NCBI RefSeq assembly: GCF_900114325.1
Contig: NZ_FOSR01000001.1
Location: 141,693 to 205,692 of the forward strand
Reading direction: 5' to 3'
Length of the DNA stretch: 64,000 nucleotides
Source of the DNA: Rhodanobacter glycinis
GTDB lineage: Bacteria; Pseudomonadota; Gammaproteobacteria; Xanthomonadales; Rhodanobacteraceae
Every line of letters begins with the position of its first letter. The stretch's first letter is position 1. Shown piece by piece: positions 9,404 through 21,878 of this stretch. Both the position numbers and the translations under genes were made by a program. The notes under the pieces are model-generated. The model ran no database searches. It was not told the DNA's origin and worked only from the letters and a program-made list of their open reading frames with translations.

Positions 9404-9429
9404 GCCCCGGCTTCGGCCGGGGCCTTTTC
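9404..9429 (+). terminator. Intrinsic terminator or attenuating hairpin between receptor and GH20 genes
   Basis: An 8-bp GC stem, GCCCCGGC paired with GCCGGGGC, is closed by a UUCG tetraloop and followed by CTTTTCC. It sits 27 bases after the receptor stop and 30 bases before the hexosaminidase start. The U-tract is short, so partial read-through into the GH20 gene is likely. Confidence 0.75.
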
Positions 9430-9458
9430 CCTTCACGCTGCTGATGGACAGGCAAATC

Positions 9459-11729
9459 ATGCCGAAACGACTTGCGGTTCTCCTGCTGCTTGGCTTGGCC
9501 ATGGCGGCCTGCGCGCTCGATGCACAGGCGCAATTCAACATCATTCCGCAGCCGCAGAAGATCACCGCGGGTACCGGCAGTTTCACCCTCGACCGGCACG
9601 TGACGATTGCCGCGCCCACGGACAAGCGGGCGCGGCAGATTGCCGATTTCCTGCGCGGCGCAGTTCGTGCGCAGACCGGCATCGACCTCACCGCAAGCAA
9701 GGAAGGCGGGCAACATGGGCGCATCGAATTGCGCATCGATCCGGCCATCCACGGTGACGAGGCATATCACCTCGACGTGACGCCCTCACGCATCACCATC
9801 ACGGCCTCCAGTGATCGTGGCCTGTTCTGGGGCGTGCAGACCTTGCGCCAATTGCTGCCGCAGCAGCGCGCCGCAAGCTTGAAGATTCCGGCCGTACGTA
9901 TTGAAGACGCACCGACCTATGCTTATCGCGGCGTGATGCTCGATGTCGGCCGGCATTTCTATCCGGTGAGCTTTATCGAGAAGCAGCTCGACGCGCTGAG
10001 CTACTACAAGATCAACACCTTCCACTGGCATCTCACCGATGACCAGGGCTGGCGCATCCAGATCAAGCGTTATCCGAAGCTCACCAGCGTCGGCGCATGG
10101 CGCACCGAGGCGGATGGCTCGCGCTATGGCGGATTCTACACGCAGGCGCAGATTCGCCAGGTAGCGGCGTATGCCAGTGCGCGCAATATCACGGTGATCC
10201 CGGAGATCGAGATGCCGGGCCACAGCACCGCGGCCATCGCGGCTTATCCCCAGCTGTCGTGCGACAAGAAGCAGGTAACCGTGCCGGCGACCTGGGGCGT
10301 GTTCAAGGACATCGATTGCGTGGGCGATCCCGGCACCTTCACCTTCCTTGAGAACGTGCTGGATGAGGTGATGCCGCTGTTCCCGTCGAGCTGGGTGCAT
10401 ATCGGCGGCGACGAAGTGCCGAAGGATGACTGGAAGGATTGCGCTTCCTGCATGGCGCTGATGCATGCGAAGGGGATGAAGAACGCAGAGGAGCTGCAGA
10501 GCTACTTCATCAAGCACATCCAGCGTTACCTGGTCGGCAAAGGCAAGACCATGATCGGCTGGGACGAAATCCTCGAAGGTGGCGCGAACAAGAACGCGAT
10601 CATCGAGATCTGGCGCGGTGACAGCGAGACGGCCAAGGCGCTGCTGAACGGCAATCGCGTGATCATCGCCGGGCCGTTCTATCTGGATTCGCCGATGGAC
10701 AAGTTGACCACGAAGGGCGTTTACCAAACCGATATCACCGGCTCGGCGGCAACGCTGTATTCGAAGGCCGAGCAGGGGGCGGCACAGGTTATCGCGGCGC
10801 ACCGCTCGCAGATCCTGGGTGCCGAAGCACCGTTGTGGAGCGAGCGGGCGAATCCGCTCAACGCCGAGTCGAAGCTGTATCCACGTGTGCTGGCGCTGGC
10901 CGAAAACCTGTGGAGTGGCGACACGCATTCCGACGCCGCCTGGGCGAACTTCCAGCAGCGCTTGCAGGCGCAATACCACTGGCTCGATGCGCAACGGATC
11001 ACGTACGGGCCGCAGGACAAGCCGGTGGTGACCTATTCGATCACGGCGGATACGCAGGGCGATGGCTGGCACCTGCACGCACAGCGCGGTTTCGATGACG
11101 TGCACAACCACTACACCCTGGACGGCTCGATGCCGACCGTGAAATCCCCTGCCTTCGACGACAGCGTGGCCATCCGCAAGCCCGGCACGCTACGGGTCAC
11201 GCCGTTCCGGCATGGCATGGCGTATGACGAAGCCACCAGCTTCACGCTCGAAGATAATCTTGCGCGCGGCCGCACAGTGAGCCTCGCGCAAGCCGTATCG
11301 TCCAGTTATGCGCCTGCCACCGTGCTGGTGGATGGCGTGGTCGGCAGCACCAATTTCCACGACGGCCGTTGGGCCGCCTGGGAAGACCACGACGTCGATG
11401 CGACGATCGATCTGGGCCGCTCGGTGAGCATCCATTCGCTCAGCGCGGATTCCCTGCAAGACGTGGGTTCGCGCATCCTGCCGCCGCAGCGCGTGACGTT
11501 TTCCGTGTCATCCGATGGCCAGCACTGGACCCCGCTTTACGTCGACACACCGAAAACCGACCTGTTCGACGATGGGCAACATCGCTGGCTGATCCGTTAC
11601 CAGCCGACGAAGGCCGTCACCGCACGTTACCTGCGCGTCGTGGCCAACCGGCACACCGATCTGCCTGCTGATTTCCCCGGTGGCAACAAGAACACCTGGT
11701 TGTTTGTCGATGAAATTCGGGTGCAGTAA
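9459..11729 (+). CDS. GH20 beta-N-acetylhexosaminidase with C-terminal discoidin-like domain
   Basis: This 756-residue exported glycosidase is predicted to remove terminal beta-GlcNAc or GalNAc by substrate-assisted catalysis. After a signal sequence (MPKRLAVLLLLGLAMAAC..AQA) come the GH20b domain (about 25-140) and the GH20 barrel from YAYRGVMLDVGRHFYPV. The catalytic Asp-Glu pair lies in HIGGDEVPKDDW at about residues 318-319. A small chitobiase-type C-terminal domain (HYTLDGSMPTV) and an F5/8 type C (discoidin-like) module of about 150 residues follow. MAAC could be a weak lipobox. The ATG at 9459 is preferred over 9444 because GGACAGG precedes it. Confidence 0.93.
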   Translation: MPKRLAVLLLLGLAMAACALDAQAQFNIIPQPQKITAGTGSFTLDRHVTIAAPTDKRARQIADFLRGAVRAQTGIDLTASKEGGQHGRIELRIDPAIHGDEAYHLDVTPSRITITASSDRGLFWGVQTLRQLLPQQRAASLKIPAVRIEDAPTYAYRGVMLDVGRHFYPVSFIEKQLDALSYYKINTFHWHLTDDQGWRIQIKRYPKLTSVGAWRTEADGSRYGGFYTQAQIRQVAAYASARNITVIPEIEMPGHSTAAIAAYPQLSCDKKQVTVPATWGVFKDIDCVGDPGTFTFLENVLDEVMPLFPSSWVHIGGDEVPKDDWKDCASCMALMHAKGMKNAEELQSYFIKHIQRYLVGKGKTMIGWDEILEGGANKNAIIEIWRGDSETAKALLNGNRVIIAGPFYLDSPMDKLTTKGVYQTDITGSAATLYSKAEQGAAQVIAAHRSQILGAEAPLWSERANPLNAESKLYPRVLALAENLWSGDTHSDAAWANFQQRLQAQYHWLDAQRITYGPQDKPVVTYSITADTQGDGWHLHAQRGFDDVHNHYTLDGSMPTVKSPAFDDSVAIRKPGTLRVTPFRHGMAYDEATSFTLEDNLARGRTVSLAQAVSSSYAPATVLVDGVVGSTNFHDGRWAAWEDHDVDATIDLGRSVSIHSLSADSLQDVGSRILPPQRVTFSVSSDGQHWTPLYVDTPKTDLFDDGQHRWLIRYQPTKAVTARYLRVVANRHTDLPADFPGGNKNTWLFVDEIRVQ

Positions 11730-11823
11730 GCCGAAATGCTTCCCGGCGCAGAGGGCGCCCTCTGCCGCCAGGGATCTTGTGCCGGGCATAAAATGACGCG
11801 GGCCATTTGTGCCGGATCACCTC

Positions 11824-12318
11824 ATGTCTGCATCCACCACTATCGCGCCCGCACACTTCCCGGAGGGCGCCGACGTCGTCCGGCGCCTCTTCGAGGAATA
11901 TATCGACAGTCTCGGCATCGACCTTTCCTTCCAGGACGTGGCGGCGGAATTGGCGGGTCTGCCCGGCAAGTATGCGTCGCCCCATGGGGTGGTGCTGCTT
12001 GCACGGGATGACGCGGGGATGCCCCTGGGCTGCGTGGCGTTGCGGCCGTGGACGCAACCGGGCACGGGAGAGATCAAGCGGCTGTACGTGCGTCCGGCGG
12101 CACGCGGGCAGGCGCTGGGCCGCCGTCTGGCCGAGGCCGTCATCGACGGTGCCCGGCGCGCCGGTTACACGCGCCTGGTGCTCGATACGCTGGCGTCGAT
12201 GCGGCCCGCGCTGCGGGTTTACGACGCGCTGGGCTTCCAGCGCGTACCGGCGTATTACGCCAATCCGTTGCCGGACACGGTGTACCTGGCGCTGGATCTT
12301 TCGCCCGCGCGGGCGTGA
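11824..12318 (+). CDS. GNAT family N-acetyltransferase
   Basis: A 164-residue cytoplasmic acetyltransferase. The acetyl-CoA binding core is clear: GCVALRPW, EIKRLYVRPAARGQALGRRLAEAVIDGAR (motif A with R-x-x-G-x-G/A type loop) and LVLDTLASMRPALRVYDALGFQ (motif B). The acceptor substrate cannot be told from sequence. The ATG at 11824 is used; an in-frame GTG at 11809 is a weaker alternative and neither has a strong ribosome site. It converges with the thioesterase gene, 15 bases apart. Confidence 0.85.
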   Translation: MSASTTIAPAHFPEGADVVRRLFEEYIDSLGIDLSFQDVAAELAGLPGKYASPHGVVLLARDDAGMPLGCVALRPWTQPGTGEIKRLYVRPAARGQALGRRLAEAVIDGARRAGYTRLVLDTLASMRPALRVYDALGFQRVPAYYANPLPDTVYLALDLSPARA

Positions 12319-12333
12319 TTCACGGGCGGCTGG

Positions 12334-12869
12334 TCAGCCGACCGCGCCGCGAATCGCCTCGGGCAGTGGCACCGGCTTGCCGCTGGTGGGGTCCATCCAC
12401 ACCATCACCACGTTGCCGTCGCAGTAGCAGCGGCTGGCGTCGGCAGCGTCGACGATGCGGTGGGTAATGGTCATGGAGGTGTTGCCCACGCGCTCGCAGA
12501 ACAGTTCCACGTGCAGTTGCGCGGGCCATTCGATCGGACGGCGATAGTTGAGCTGGGTAGCCGCCATCACCGGCATGGCGTGATCGCCGAACCACGGGCC
12601 GGGCACATGGCTGAGCCACTGCAGGCGCGCCTCTTCCAGATAGGTGAGGTAGTTGGAATTGTTGACGTGGTTGAACGCATCGAGATCGCGCCAGCGCACG
12701 TCCAGCACGGCAGTGAACAGCGGCGCGGGCGACGGTTCCGGTGTGGCTTCTGCAGCTGCGGTCGCCGCCGTCGGGGCGGGCGGCGTGGCCGCACTGTCGG
12801 CGACCTTGCGGCGTCGACGCACGGGCTTGGGAGAAGCGGGTTTGGGTGATTCGGGTGTATCGGTGGTGC

Positions 12870-12873
<4 letters not shown>
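12334..12873 (-). CDS. Acyl-CoA thioesterase, hotdog (4HBT) fold, with disordered N-terminal tail
   Basis: A 179-residue protein. Residues from about 52 form a YbgC/FadM-type hotdog thioesterase with [28 protein letters not shown], the conserved Asp-His-Asn active-site region. The first 50 residues are low complexity (Pro/Ala/Thr/Glu with a basic patch [10 protein letters not shown]) and have no counterpart in typical family members. Its start codon overlaps the uvrA stop by 4 bases (ATGA at 12870-12873), so it is translated from the uvrA transcript. The substrate is unknown. Confidence 0.85.
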
Positions 12874-15854
<2,981 letters not shown>

Positions 15855-16030
15855 GCGGAGGGGGTCGCAAGGGGAAAAACGAACTATACCAAACCGGTCG
15901 GATCAGATATTGAGACTGGCCCTGCAGCAGGTATGCCGCGCCGCAGGAGGGCTGCGGCGACATGCTGGCGCTTTGTGTGTGCCTCCAGCCCGTTCTTCGG
16001 GGCGCAGATGCGGCCAATCGAGTCCGGGGC

Positions 16031-17557
16031 TCAGTGCCCGCCCGCCGACGCCCCGGCCTTGGCCATGAACGGTGGCTTGGCCAGCCAGATCACCACGATC
16101 AGGCCAAGGAAGATCCAGCCCAGCGAGTGGAACAGTTCGTTGAAGGCGATCTGGTAGCTCTGCTGGGTGATCATGCCGTTCACCACGGCGGCGCCGGCCT
16201 GTGCATTGCCGTGGCCGTATTCACCCAGCGCCGTGCGTACGCTGGTGCTGTAGGGCGTGATGTGCTCGCTCAGCTGCGCATGGTGGAGCACGGCGCGGCG
16301 GTCCCACAGCAAGGTGGTGATGGAGGCGGCGAAGCTGCCGCCCAGCGTGCGCAGGAAGGTGGCCAGGCCCGAGCCGGAGGCGATCTCGTTCTGCTCCAGA
16401 TCGGACAGCAGGATCACCGTCACCGGCATGAAGAACAGCGCCACGCCCAGCCCCATCAGCAATTGCACGGCGGCGACGTGGTAGAAGTCGATGCCGATGA
16501 AGAAGCTGGCGCGGATGAAGCAGGTGGCGCCCATCACCACGAAGGCGGCGCTGGTGAGCAGGCGCAGGTCGAAACGCATCGCGTACTTGCCCACGATGAA
16601 GGTCAGCATCACCGGGATGATGCCCAGTGGCGCGGCGGCGAAACCGGCCCAGGTGGCGGTGTAGCCCAGGTTGCGCTGCAGCCATTGCGGCAGCAGCAGG
16701 TTGATCGCGAAGAACGCCGCATACGACAACACCAGTGCCAGCGTGCCGAACTTGAAGTTGTGGTGGCGGAACAGCTTCAGGTCGACGATGGGGTCCTTGT
16801 CGGTCAGTTCCCAGATCAGGAACACGATCAGGCCGAGCGCGGCGATGATGCTGGTGATGACGATGAAGCCGGAGTCGAACCAGTCGGCGTCGTTGCCCTT
16901 GTCCAGCACGATCTGCAGCGCGCCCACGCCGACGATCAGCGCGATCAGGCCCACGTAGTCCACCTTCGGGCGCGTGGTGGTCTCCACCCGGCCTTTCATC
17001 TGGCTGGCCGCCACCATGCTGGCGAAAATGCCTACCGGCACGTTGATGAAGAAGATCCACGGCCACGAGTAGTTGTCGGTGATCCAGCCACCCAGGATCG
17101 GCCCGGCGATCGGCGCCACCACGGCCACCATCGACAGCAGTGCCAATGCCATGCCGCGCTTGTGGTTCGGATAGATGCCGATCATCAGGCTTTGCGTGAT
17201 CGGGTACATCGGCCCGGCCACGGCGCCCTGGATGGCACGGAACAGGATCAGCGTGCCCATGCTGCGCGACAGGCCACACAGCAGCGACGAGGCCACGAAC
17301 AGCAAGGTGGTCCAGATGAACAGCCGGGTCTCGCCGAAGCGCCGGCTGAGGAAGCCGGTCAGCGGCAGCGAAATGGCCATGCTCACCGCAAACGAGGTGA
17401 TCACCCAGGTGCTTTCGTTGGCGCTGACGCCCAGGTTGCCCGCGATGGCCGGCAGCGACACGTTGGCGATGGTGGAATCCAGCGCCTGCATGAAGATGGC
17501 CAGTGACAATCCGATCGTCGCCAGCGCCAGGTTGGGCGGTTGATAGTGGGTGCTCAT
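16031..17557 (-). CDS. DHA2-family 14-TM drug:H+ antiporter (EmrB-like)
   Basis: A 508-residue MFS exporter of the EmrB/QacA branch, predicted to pump drugs or organic anions out across the inner membrane. The family motif [19 protein letters not shown] (TM1) is followed by ESTWVITSF and [11 protein letters not shown] (motif A region). The motif C-like [29 protein letters not shown] lies in TM5. About 14 hydrophobic segments are seen. The ATG at 17555-17557 begins [16 protein letters not shown]; the longer upstream reading is basic and unlikely. No adjacent EmrA adaptor or MarR/TetR regulator is present, so it may act alone. Confidence 0.9.
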   Translation of the reverse strand: MSTHYQPPNLALATIGLSLAIFMQALDSTIANVSLPAIAGNLGVSANESTWVITSFAVSMAISLPLTGFLSRRFGETRLFIWTTLLFVASSLLCGLSRSMGTLILFRAIQGAVAGPMYPITQSLMIGIYPNHKRGMALALLSMVAVVAPIAGPILGGWITDNYSWPWIFFINVPVGIFASMVAASQMKGRVETTTRPKVDYVGLIALIVGVGALQIVLDKGNDADWFDSGFIVITSIIAALGLIVFLIWELTDKDPIVDLKLFRHHNFKFGTLALVLSYAAFFAINLLLPQWLQRNLGYTATWAGFAAAPLGIIPVMLTFIVGKYAMRFDLRLLTSAAFVVMGATCFIRASFFIGIDFYHVAAVQLLMGLGVALFFMPVTVILLSDLEQNEIASGSGLATFLRTLGGSFAASITTLLWDRRAVLHHAQLSEHITPYSTSVRTALGEYGHGNAQAGAAVVNGMITQQSYQIAFNELFHSLGWIFLGLIVVIWLAKPPFMAKAGASAGGH

Positions 17558-17687
17558 GCGGGCATGACGGCTTGCGGGTTTCCGGGCGTGGCGATGCGGC
17601 AAGCCGCGGCGTCCGGCGAAACCGGGCGTTGCGATTTGAACGGCGTGAAGATGACAGGCGAGGCAGGGATGCCCGCGTCACCGGCAA

Positions 17688-17727
17688 ATTATGATTGTCT
17701 AGTACATTATTGGCAATGCAAGTACAT
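17688..17727 (-). promoter_or_regulatory. Candidate promoter and direct-repeat operator for the DHA2 exporter
   Basis: Read on the minus strand, TTGCCA (17716-17711) and CATAAT (17693-17688) are 17 bases apart, a good sigma-70 match in an AT-rich pocket of otherwise GC-rich DNA. Two direct copies of AGTACAT at 17701-17707 and 17721-17727 are 20 bases apart. One lies in the spacer and one just upstream of -35, which fits binding of a regulator to one face of the helix. Confidence 0.5.
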
Positions 17728-17834
17728 GCGCCAGCGGTTGGCAGCAGGCCCGCCGGGTCGGAAATCGCCGCCGCATGATGAATAATGCGGGCACTGCGGT
17801 CGCATCCGCGGCTGCCGCAACGGGAGATGCAAAC

Positions 17835-18350
17835 ATGGCGATGCGCAAATGGGCGATGGGGATCGGCGCCGGGCTGCTGCTGGCAGTGGGGACCGGCCAG
17901 GCCGTGGCCGCGACGACGAAACCCAGTGCCGAACAGGTGCGTCAGCTGATGCAGGTGTTCAGCGTGGGCAAGATGTTCAGCCAGATGAACACGCAGATGG
18001 CCGGTGTCATGGGCCAGCAGCTGCCGTGCGTGCCGGCCGGCTATTGGCAGGATTTCGTCGATGCCAATGGCGTCAAGCAGCTTACCGAGCGGATGATTCC
18101 GATCTACCAGAAGCATTTCACCGCCGAGGAAGTGGCCGGCCTGCTCAAGTTCTACCGTTCGCCGCTGGGCCAGAAGGTCATCGCGGAAATGCCGGCGACC
18201 ATGGCCGAAGGCATGCAGATCGGTCGCCAGTGGGGCCAGCAGCGCGCCCAGGCGATGCTTGGCGAGCTGCAGAAGGAAGGCAAGGTGGATGCCCAGGGGC
18301 GCTGTCCGGCCAGCCCCTCGGCGAAGGCTTCGCCGTTGAAAGGCAAGTAA
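17835..18350 (+). CDS. DUF2059 exported protein
   Basis: A 171-residue protein with a signal peptide (MAMRKWAMGIGAGLLLAVGTGQAVAA) and a DUF2059 helical domain: MIPIYQKHFTAEEVAGLLKFYRSPLGQKVIAEMPATMAEGM. It is predicted to be periplasmic and of unknown function. The ATG at 17835 has GGGAG 8 bases upstream. An earlier in-frame ATG at 17775 would put a non-signal stretch in front of the export signal. A C-terminal Ser/Lys/Ala tail is likely disordered. It is monocistronic, ending ahead of the rplU promoter. Confidence 0.82.
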   Translation: MAMRKWAMGIGAGLLLAVGTGQAVAATTKPSAEQVRQLMQVFSVGKMFSQMNTQMAGVMGQQLPCVPAGYWQDFVDANGVKQLTERMIPIYQKHFTAEEVAGLLKFYRSPLGQKVIAEMPATMAEGMQIGRQWGQQRAQAMLGELQKEGKVDAQGRCPASPSAKASPLKGK

Positions 18351-18430
18351 GCGACGGCGCGGGATTGGGCCCGCTCCTTTCCTGTTCGCGAGGAAGGGGC
18401 GTGGCAGGCCGTTTTGCGCCTGCTCATGAA

Positions 18431-18460
18431 TTGACCACCACGGATGGCTGTCGCTATAAT
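18431..18460 (+). promoter_or_regulatory. rplU-rpmA promoter
   Basis: TTGACC (18431-18436) and a perfect TATAAT (18455-18460) are 18 bases apart. They precede the rplU start at 18529 with a leader of about 60 bases. This is the strongest plus-strand promoter match in the area and fits a highly expressed ribosomal operon. Confidence 0.8.
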
Positions 18461-18528
18461 CCCCAGTTCACCACGGCCGGTTCGGCCTTGGCGAACCCCA
18501 AGAGAATAACGACAGAAGGGCCATTCCC

Positions 18529-18843
18529 ATGAGTTACGCAGTCATCAAGACCGGCGGCAAGCAGTATCGCGTGCAACAGGGCGACGTCCTGCGCGTGGAA
18601 CTGCTGAACGCCGAAGAAGGCGCCGTGGTCAGCTTCGACCAGGTGCTGCTGGTTGGCGAAGGCGAGTCGATCACCGTCGGTGCGCCGATCGTGGACGGCG
18701 CCACCGTGTCCGCCACCGTGCGCAAGCACGGCCGTGCCGACAAGGTGCGCATCATCAAGTTCCGCCGCCGCAAGCACCACAAGAAGCAGCAGGGCCACCG
18801 CCAGCATTTCACCGAAGTCGAGATCACGGGCATCAACGCCTGA
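18529..18843 (+). CDS. rplU: 50S ribosomal protein L21
   Basis: A 104-residue L21 with the full family pattern: [19 protein letters not shown] at the N terminus, [15 protein letters not shown] in the middle and the RNA-binding [18 protein letters not shown] segment near residue 75. It binds 23S rRNA in the large subunit. It is co-transcribed with rpmA (20-base gap) under the promoter at 18431, in the standard rplU-rpmA-obgE order. Confidence 0.98.
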   Translation: MSYAVIKTGGKQYRVQQGDVLRVELLNAEEGAVVSFDQVLLVGEGESITVGAPIVDGATVSATVRKHGRADKVRIIKFRRRKHHKKQQGHRQHFTEVEITGINA

Positions 18844-18863
18844 GCAACTGGAGCATTTGAGTC

Positions 18864-19121
18864 ATGGCACATAAAAAAGGCGTAGGTTCCAGCCGCAACG
18901 GTCGCGATTCGAACCCGAAGTATCTCGGCGTGAAGATCTATGGCGGCCAGGCGGTTGAAGCCGGCAACATCATCGTGCGTCAGCGCGGTACCAAGTTCCA
19001 TCCCGGCGCCGGTGTGGGCCTGGGGCGCGACCATACCCTGTTCGCGCTGGTCGACGGTACCGTCGAGTTCAAGACCCGCGGCGAGAACAATCGCAAGTTC
19101 GTCGACGTCGTCAAGGCTTGA
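18864..19121 (+). CDS. rpmA: 50S ribosomal protein L27
   Basis: An 85-residue L27. The N terminus [24 protein letters not shown] is the segment that reaches the peptidyl-transferase centre. There is no cleavable leader, as expected for proteobacteria. The core [19 protein letters not shown] is intact. It lies 20 bases after rplU, and the operon ends at the hairpin at 19139. Confidence 0.98.
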   Translation: MAHKKGVGSSRNGRDSNPKYLGVKIYGGQAVEAGNIIVRQRGTKFHPGAGVGLGRDHTLFALVDGTVEFKTRGENNRKFVDVVKA

Positions 19122-19138
19122 CGCGTCGCGAAGTTGCC

Positions 19139-19170
19139 GCAAAAGCCCCGCTTCGGCGGGGCTTTTGCTT
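19139..19170 (+). terminator. rplU-rpmA terminator
   Basis: A perfect 13-bp stem, GCAAAAGCCCCGC paired with GCGGGGCTTTTGC, is closed by a TTCG loop and followed by TT. It starts 18 bases after the rpmA stop. obgE downstream therefore probably has its own promoter. Confidence 0.9.
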
Positions 19171-19181
19171 TATGCACGCAG

Positions 19182-19227
19182 CCGTCATTCCGGCGACAAC
19201 CGCTTCCGGCCTTCGCTGGAATGACGG
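19182..19227. repeat. Family C repeat (GTCATTCC/GGAATGAC), copy 1
   Basis: A 10-bp inverted repeat, CCGTCATTCC and GGAATGACGG, flanks a 26-base interior with a smaller hairpin (CCGGCGA / TTCGCTGG type). It lies between rpmA and obgE. Related copies are at 30138-30224 and, in frame, inside recD at 39032-39057. Confidence 0.75.
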
Positions 19228-19249
19228 TTGGGCGATCATGGCAAGATAG

Positions 19250-20370
<1,121 letters not shown>

Positions 20371-20371
<1 letters not shown>

Positions 20372-20403
20372 AAAAACGCGCCCTTTTCGAGGGCGCGTTT
20401 TTT
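20371..20403 (+). terminator. obgE terminator
   Basis: A 14-bp stem, AAAAAACGCGCCCT paired with AGGGCGCGTTTTTT, has a TTTCG loop and begins at the last base of the obgE stop codon. A/T runs on both sides would allow function in both directions, serving the converging lipoprotein transcript as well. Confidence 0.92.
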
Positions 20404-20470
20404 ATGTCGCAAGGGTCGGCGCAGGTGGGGAACTCACGCTCACGCCGCATAATCGCCCGAATCCCCCTCC

Positions 20471-20541
20471 GCAGGAGCCCGCTCGCGGGCGATGCCGTTG
20501 GCTGAAATTTGGGAGAGCATCGCCCGCGAGCGGGCTCCTGC
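20471..20541. repeat. Family D REPIN-like repeat with perfect 25-bp arms
   Basis: The left arm begins GCAGGAGCCCGCTCGCGGGC and runs to GATGC (20471-20495). The right arm (20517-20541) is its perfect reverse complement, and the spacer is about 21 bases. Each arm holds its own inner hairpin (GCCCGCTCGCGGGC). This is the best-preserved of the family D copies and lies between the obgE terminator and a lipoprotein gene. Confidence 0.9.
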
Positions 20542-20571
20542 ACCCGATGGCTGCGGGTCTTTCGCAGTCTC

Positions 20572-21168
20572 TCAGCGTTCGGCCACCAGGCCCTTGGTCT
20601 GCAGGTCCTGCACGAACTGCGTGGTCATGTCGAGAATGACGCGGTGGAACGCATCTCCCGGCGTGGTCGCCTTGACCCCCACCGGTACCTGCACATTGCT
20701 GCCGATGGCGGTGAGGATGTCCTGCTTGTAGCTGGCCTGGTACGGTTCGCCGGCGCTGTTGGCATACGACGCGGTGTAGGTGTAGTTGTCCGGAATCACG
20801 GTGCCCGAGCTGCCGAGCGTCAGGCCGGCGTGGAAGCCCTTCTTGTGCGCGGCCTGCAGGTCGACCGTATCGTTCACGGTCACCGTGATGCTGGCGGCGG
20901 TAGCCGGATCCTGCGAAGGCGTGAACACGCCGCTGCTGCGCAATGCGCTTTCCACCTGGGCCTGCAGCGAGGGGGTGCCGGCAGGGGAGGCCTTGCCGTT
21001 CACCTGGAACTGGGTGTTGACCTTCACCGGAATCGGCTGGCTCAGGCTGCGCAGTGCCGTCGTGCTGGCCATGGGGCTGGCGGGGCCCACGTAAGACTGG
21101 GTCGAAATGCAGGCGCTGAGCGAGGCGGCGCCGGCGCACGCCAATGCGAGTTTCAGAATCGTATTCAT
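20572..21168 (-). CDS. YajG-like outer-membrane lipoprotein
   Basis: A 198-residue lipoprotein. The signal MNTILKLALACAGAASLSAC ends in a clean lipobox (LSAC) near residue 20. The mature part resembles YajG-type proteins: VESALRSSGVFTPS, ITVTVNDTVDLQAAHKKGF, YTASYANSAGEPYQASYKQ and a C-terminal DMTTQFVQDLQTKGLV. Function is unknown. The ATG at 21166-21168 was chosen because it starts the lipoprotein signal directly; the frame is open further upstream without support. Assignment to YajG is by general pattern, so moderately sure. Confidence 0.75.
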   Translation of the reverse strand: MNTILKLALACAGAASLSACISTQSYVGPASPMASTTALRSLSQPIPVKVNTQFQVNGKASPAGTPSLQAQVESALRSSGVFTPSQDPATAASITVTVNDTVDLQAAHKKGFHAGLTLGSSGTVIPDNYTYTASYANSAGEPYQASYKQDILTAIGSNVQVPVGVKATTPGDAFHRVILDMTTQFVQDLQTKGLVAER

Positions 21169-21349
21169 GGTTATCCCCTTGGGCATGCTGAAGACAGCGG
21201 TTTGCGCAATCGGCAAGCCGAGGATACTAGCGTGGCCGTACAAGTGGCAGTGCGCCGGAAGCTTGCGTTTGTGCGGTGCGTGCGTGCGCGCGTCACAAAA
21301 TGGCCGGAGGAGGCATCAGCCGGGTGTGCCGGGTTGTTCCGGGCACACG

Positions 21350-21375
21350 AAAAAGCCGGCGCAGGCGCCGGCTTT
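21350..21375 (-). terminator. rpsT terminator
   Basis: The inverted repeat GCCGGCGC-AG-GCGCCGGC (21355-21372) is followed, on the minus strand, by five T residues. It lies 27 bases past the rpsT stop. Confidence 0.88.
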
Positions 21376-21401
21376 CCGTGGAACACGAAAAGCGGAGCGG
21401 C

Positions 21402-21665
21402 TTACGCCAGCTCGTGGATCTTCGCGTTCAGGCGGCTCTTGTGGCGAGCGGCCTTGTTCTTGTGGATCAGGCCGCGGGCGGCGTAACGATCCATCACCGG
21501 CTGGGCGGCGGCGAAGGCTTCAACGGCGGCAGCCTTGTCCTTGGCCTCGATGGCCTTGACGACCTTCTTGAGGGCGGTACGGACCATGGAGCGGGCGCTG
21601 ACGTTGCGCAGGCGGCGCTGCTCGGACTGGCGCGCACGCTTCTTCGCGGACTTGATGTTGGCCAA
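21402..21665 (-). CDS. rpsT: 30S ribosomal protein S20 (TTG start)
   Basis: An 87-residue S20 that binds 16S rRNA in the small subunit. The family N terminus (M)[17 protein letters not shown] begins at a TTG codon (21663-21665), with GGAG 7 bases upstream. The only in-frame ATG lies 45 bases further up and would add a non-conserved extension. E. coli rpsT also starts with UUG and is autoregulated at translation, so the rare start is probably conserved for control. The last residues [17 protein letters not shown] are typical. Confidence 0.95.
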   Translation of the reverse strand: MANIKSAKKRARQSEQRRLRNVSARSMVRTALKKVVKAIEAKDKAAAVEAFAAAQPVMDRYAARGLIHKNKAARHKSRLNAKIHELA

Positions 21666-21709
21666 GGTAGAACTCCGGAAAGGCTTGAGTGTTGGAAAAA
21701 AGACGCACA

Positions 21710-21738
21710 ATTATGCGCGCACAGGGCTGTCGGGTCAA
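21710..21738 (-). promoter_or_regulatory. rpsT promoter
   Basis: On the minus strand, TTGACC (21738-21733) and CATAAT (21715-21710) are 17 bases apart, about 45 bases upstream of the rpsT start codon. The divergent murJ gene begins at 21879. Confidence 0.75.
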
Positions 21739-21878
21739 CCACTTGGCAGTGCCAAGGGTGGCATCGGCGGGATGGCGTGATCGCGATGCCGCCATTGTGA
21801 CACGAGTTGGCCCGACCATTGGCCGGCGCTGGCTGGCACACTATGCGCTTGCCCGCCATTGAAGGTTCCCACAGCCGC

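Noticed and set aside
11748-11765. Perfect 18-base palindrome GCAGAGGGCGCCCTCTGC after the GH20 gene
   Set aside because: It has no T-tract and no loop room, and only one copy. It may be chance in GC-rich DNA or a weak 3' hairpin, not enough to call.
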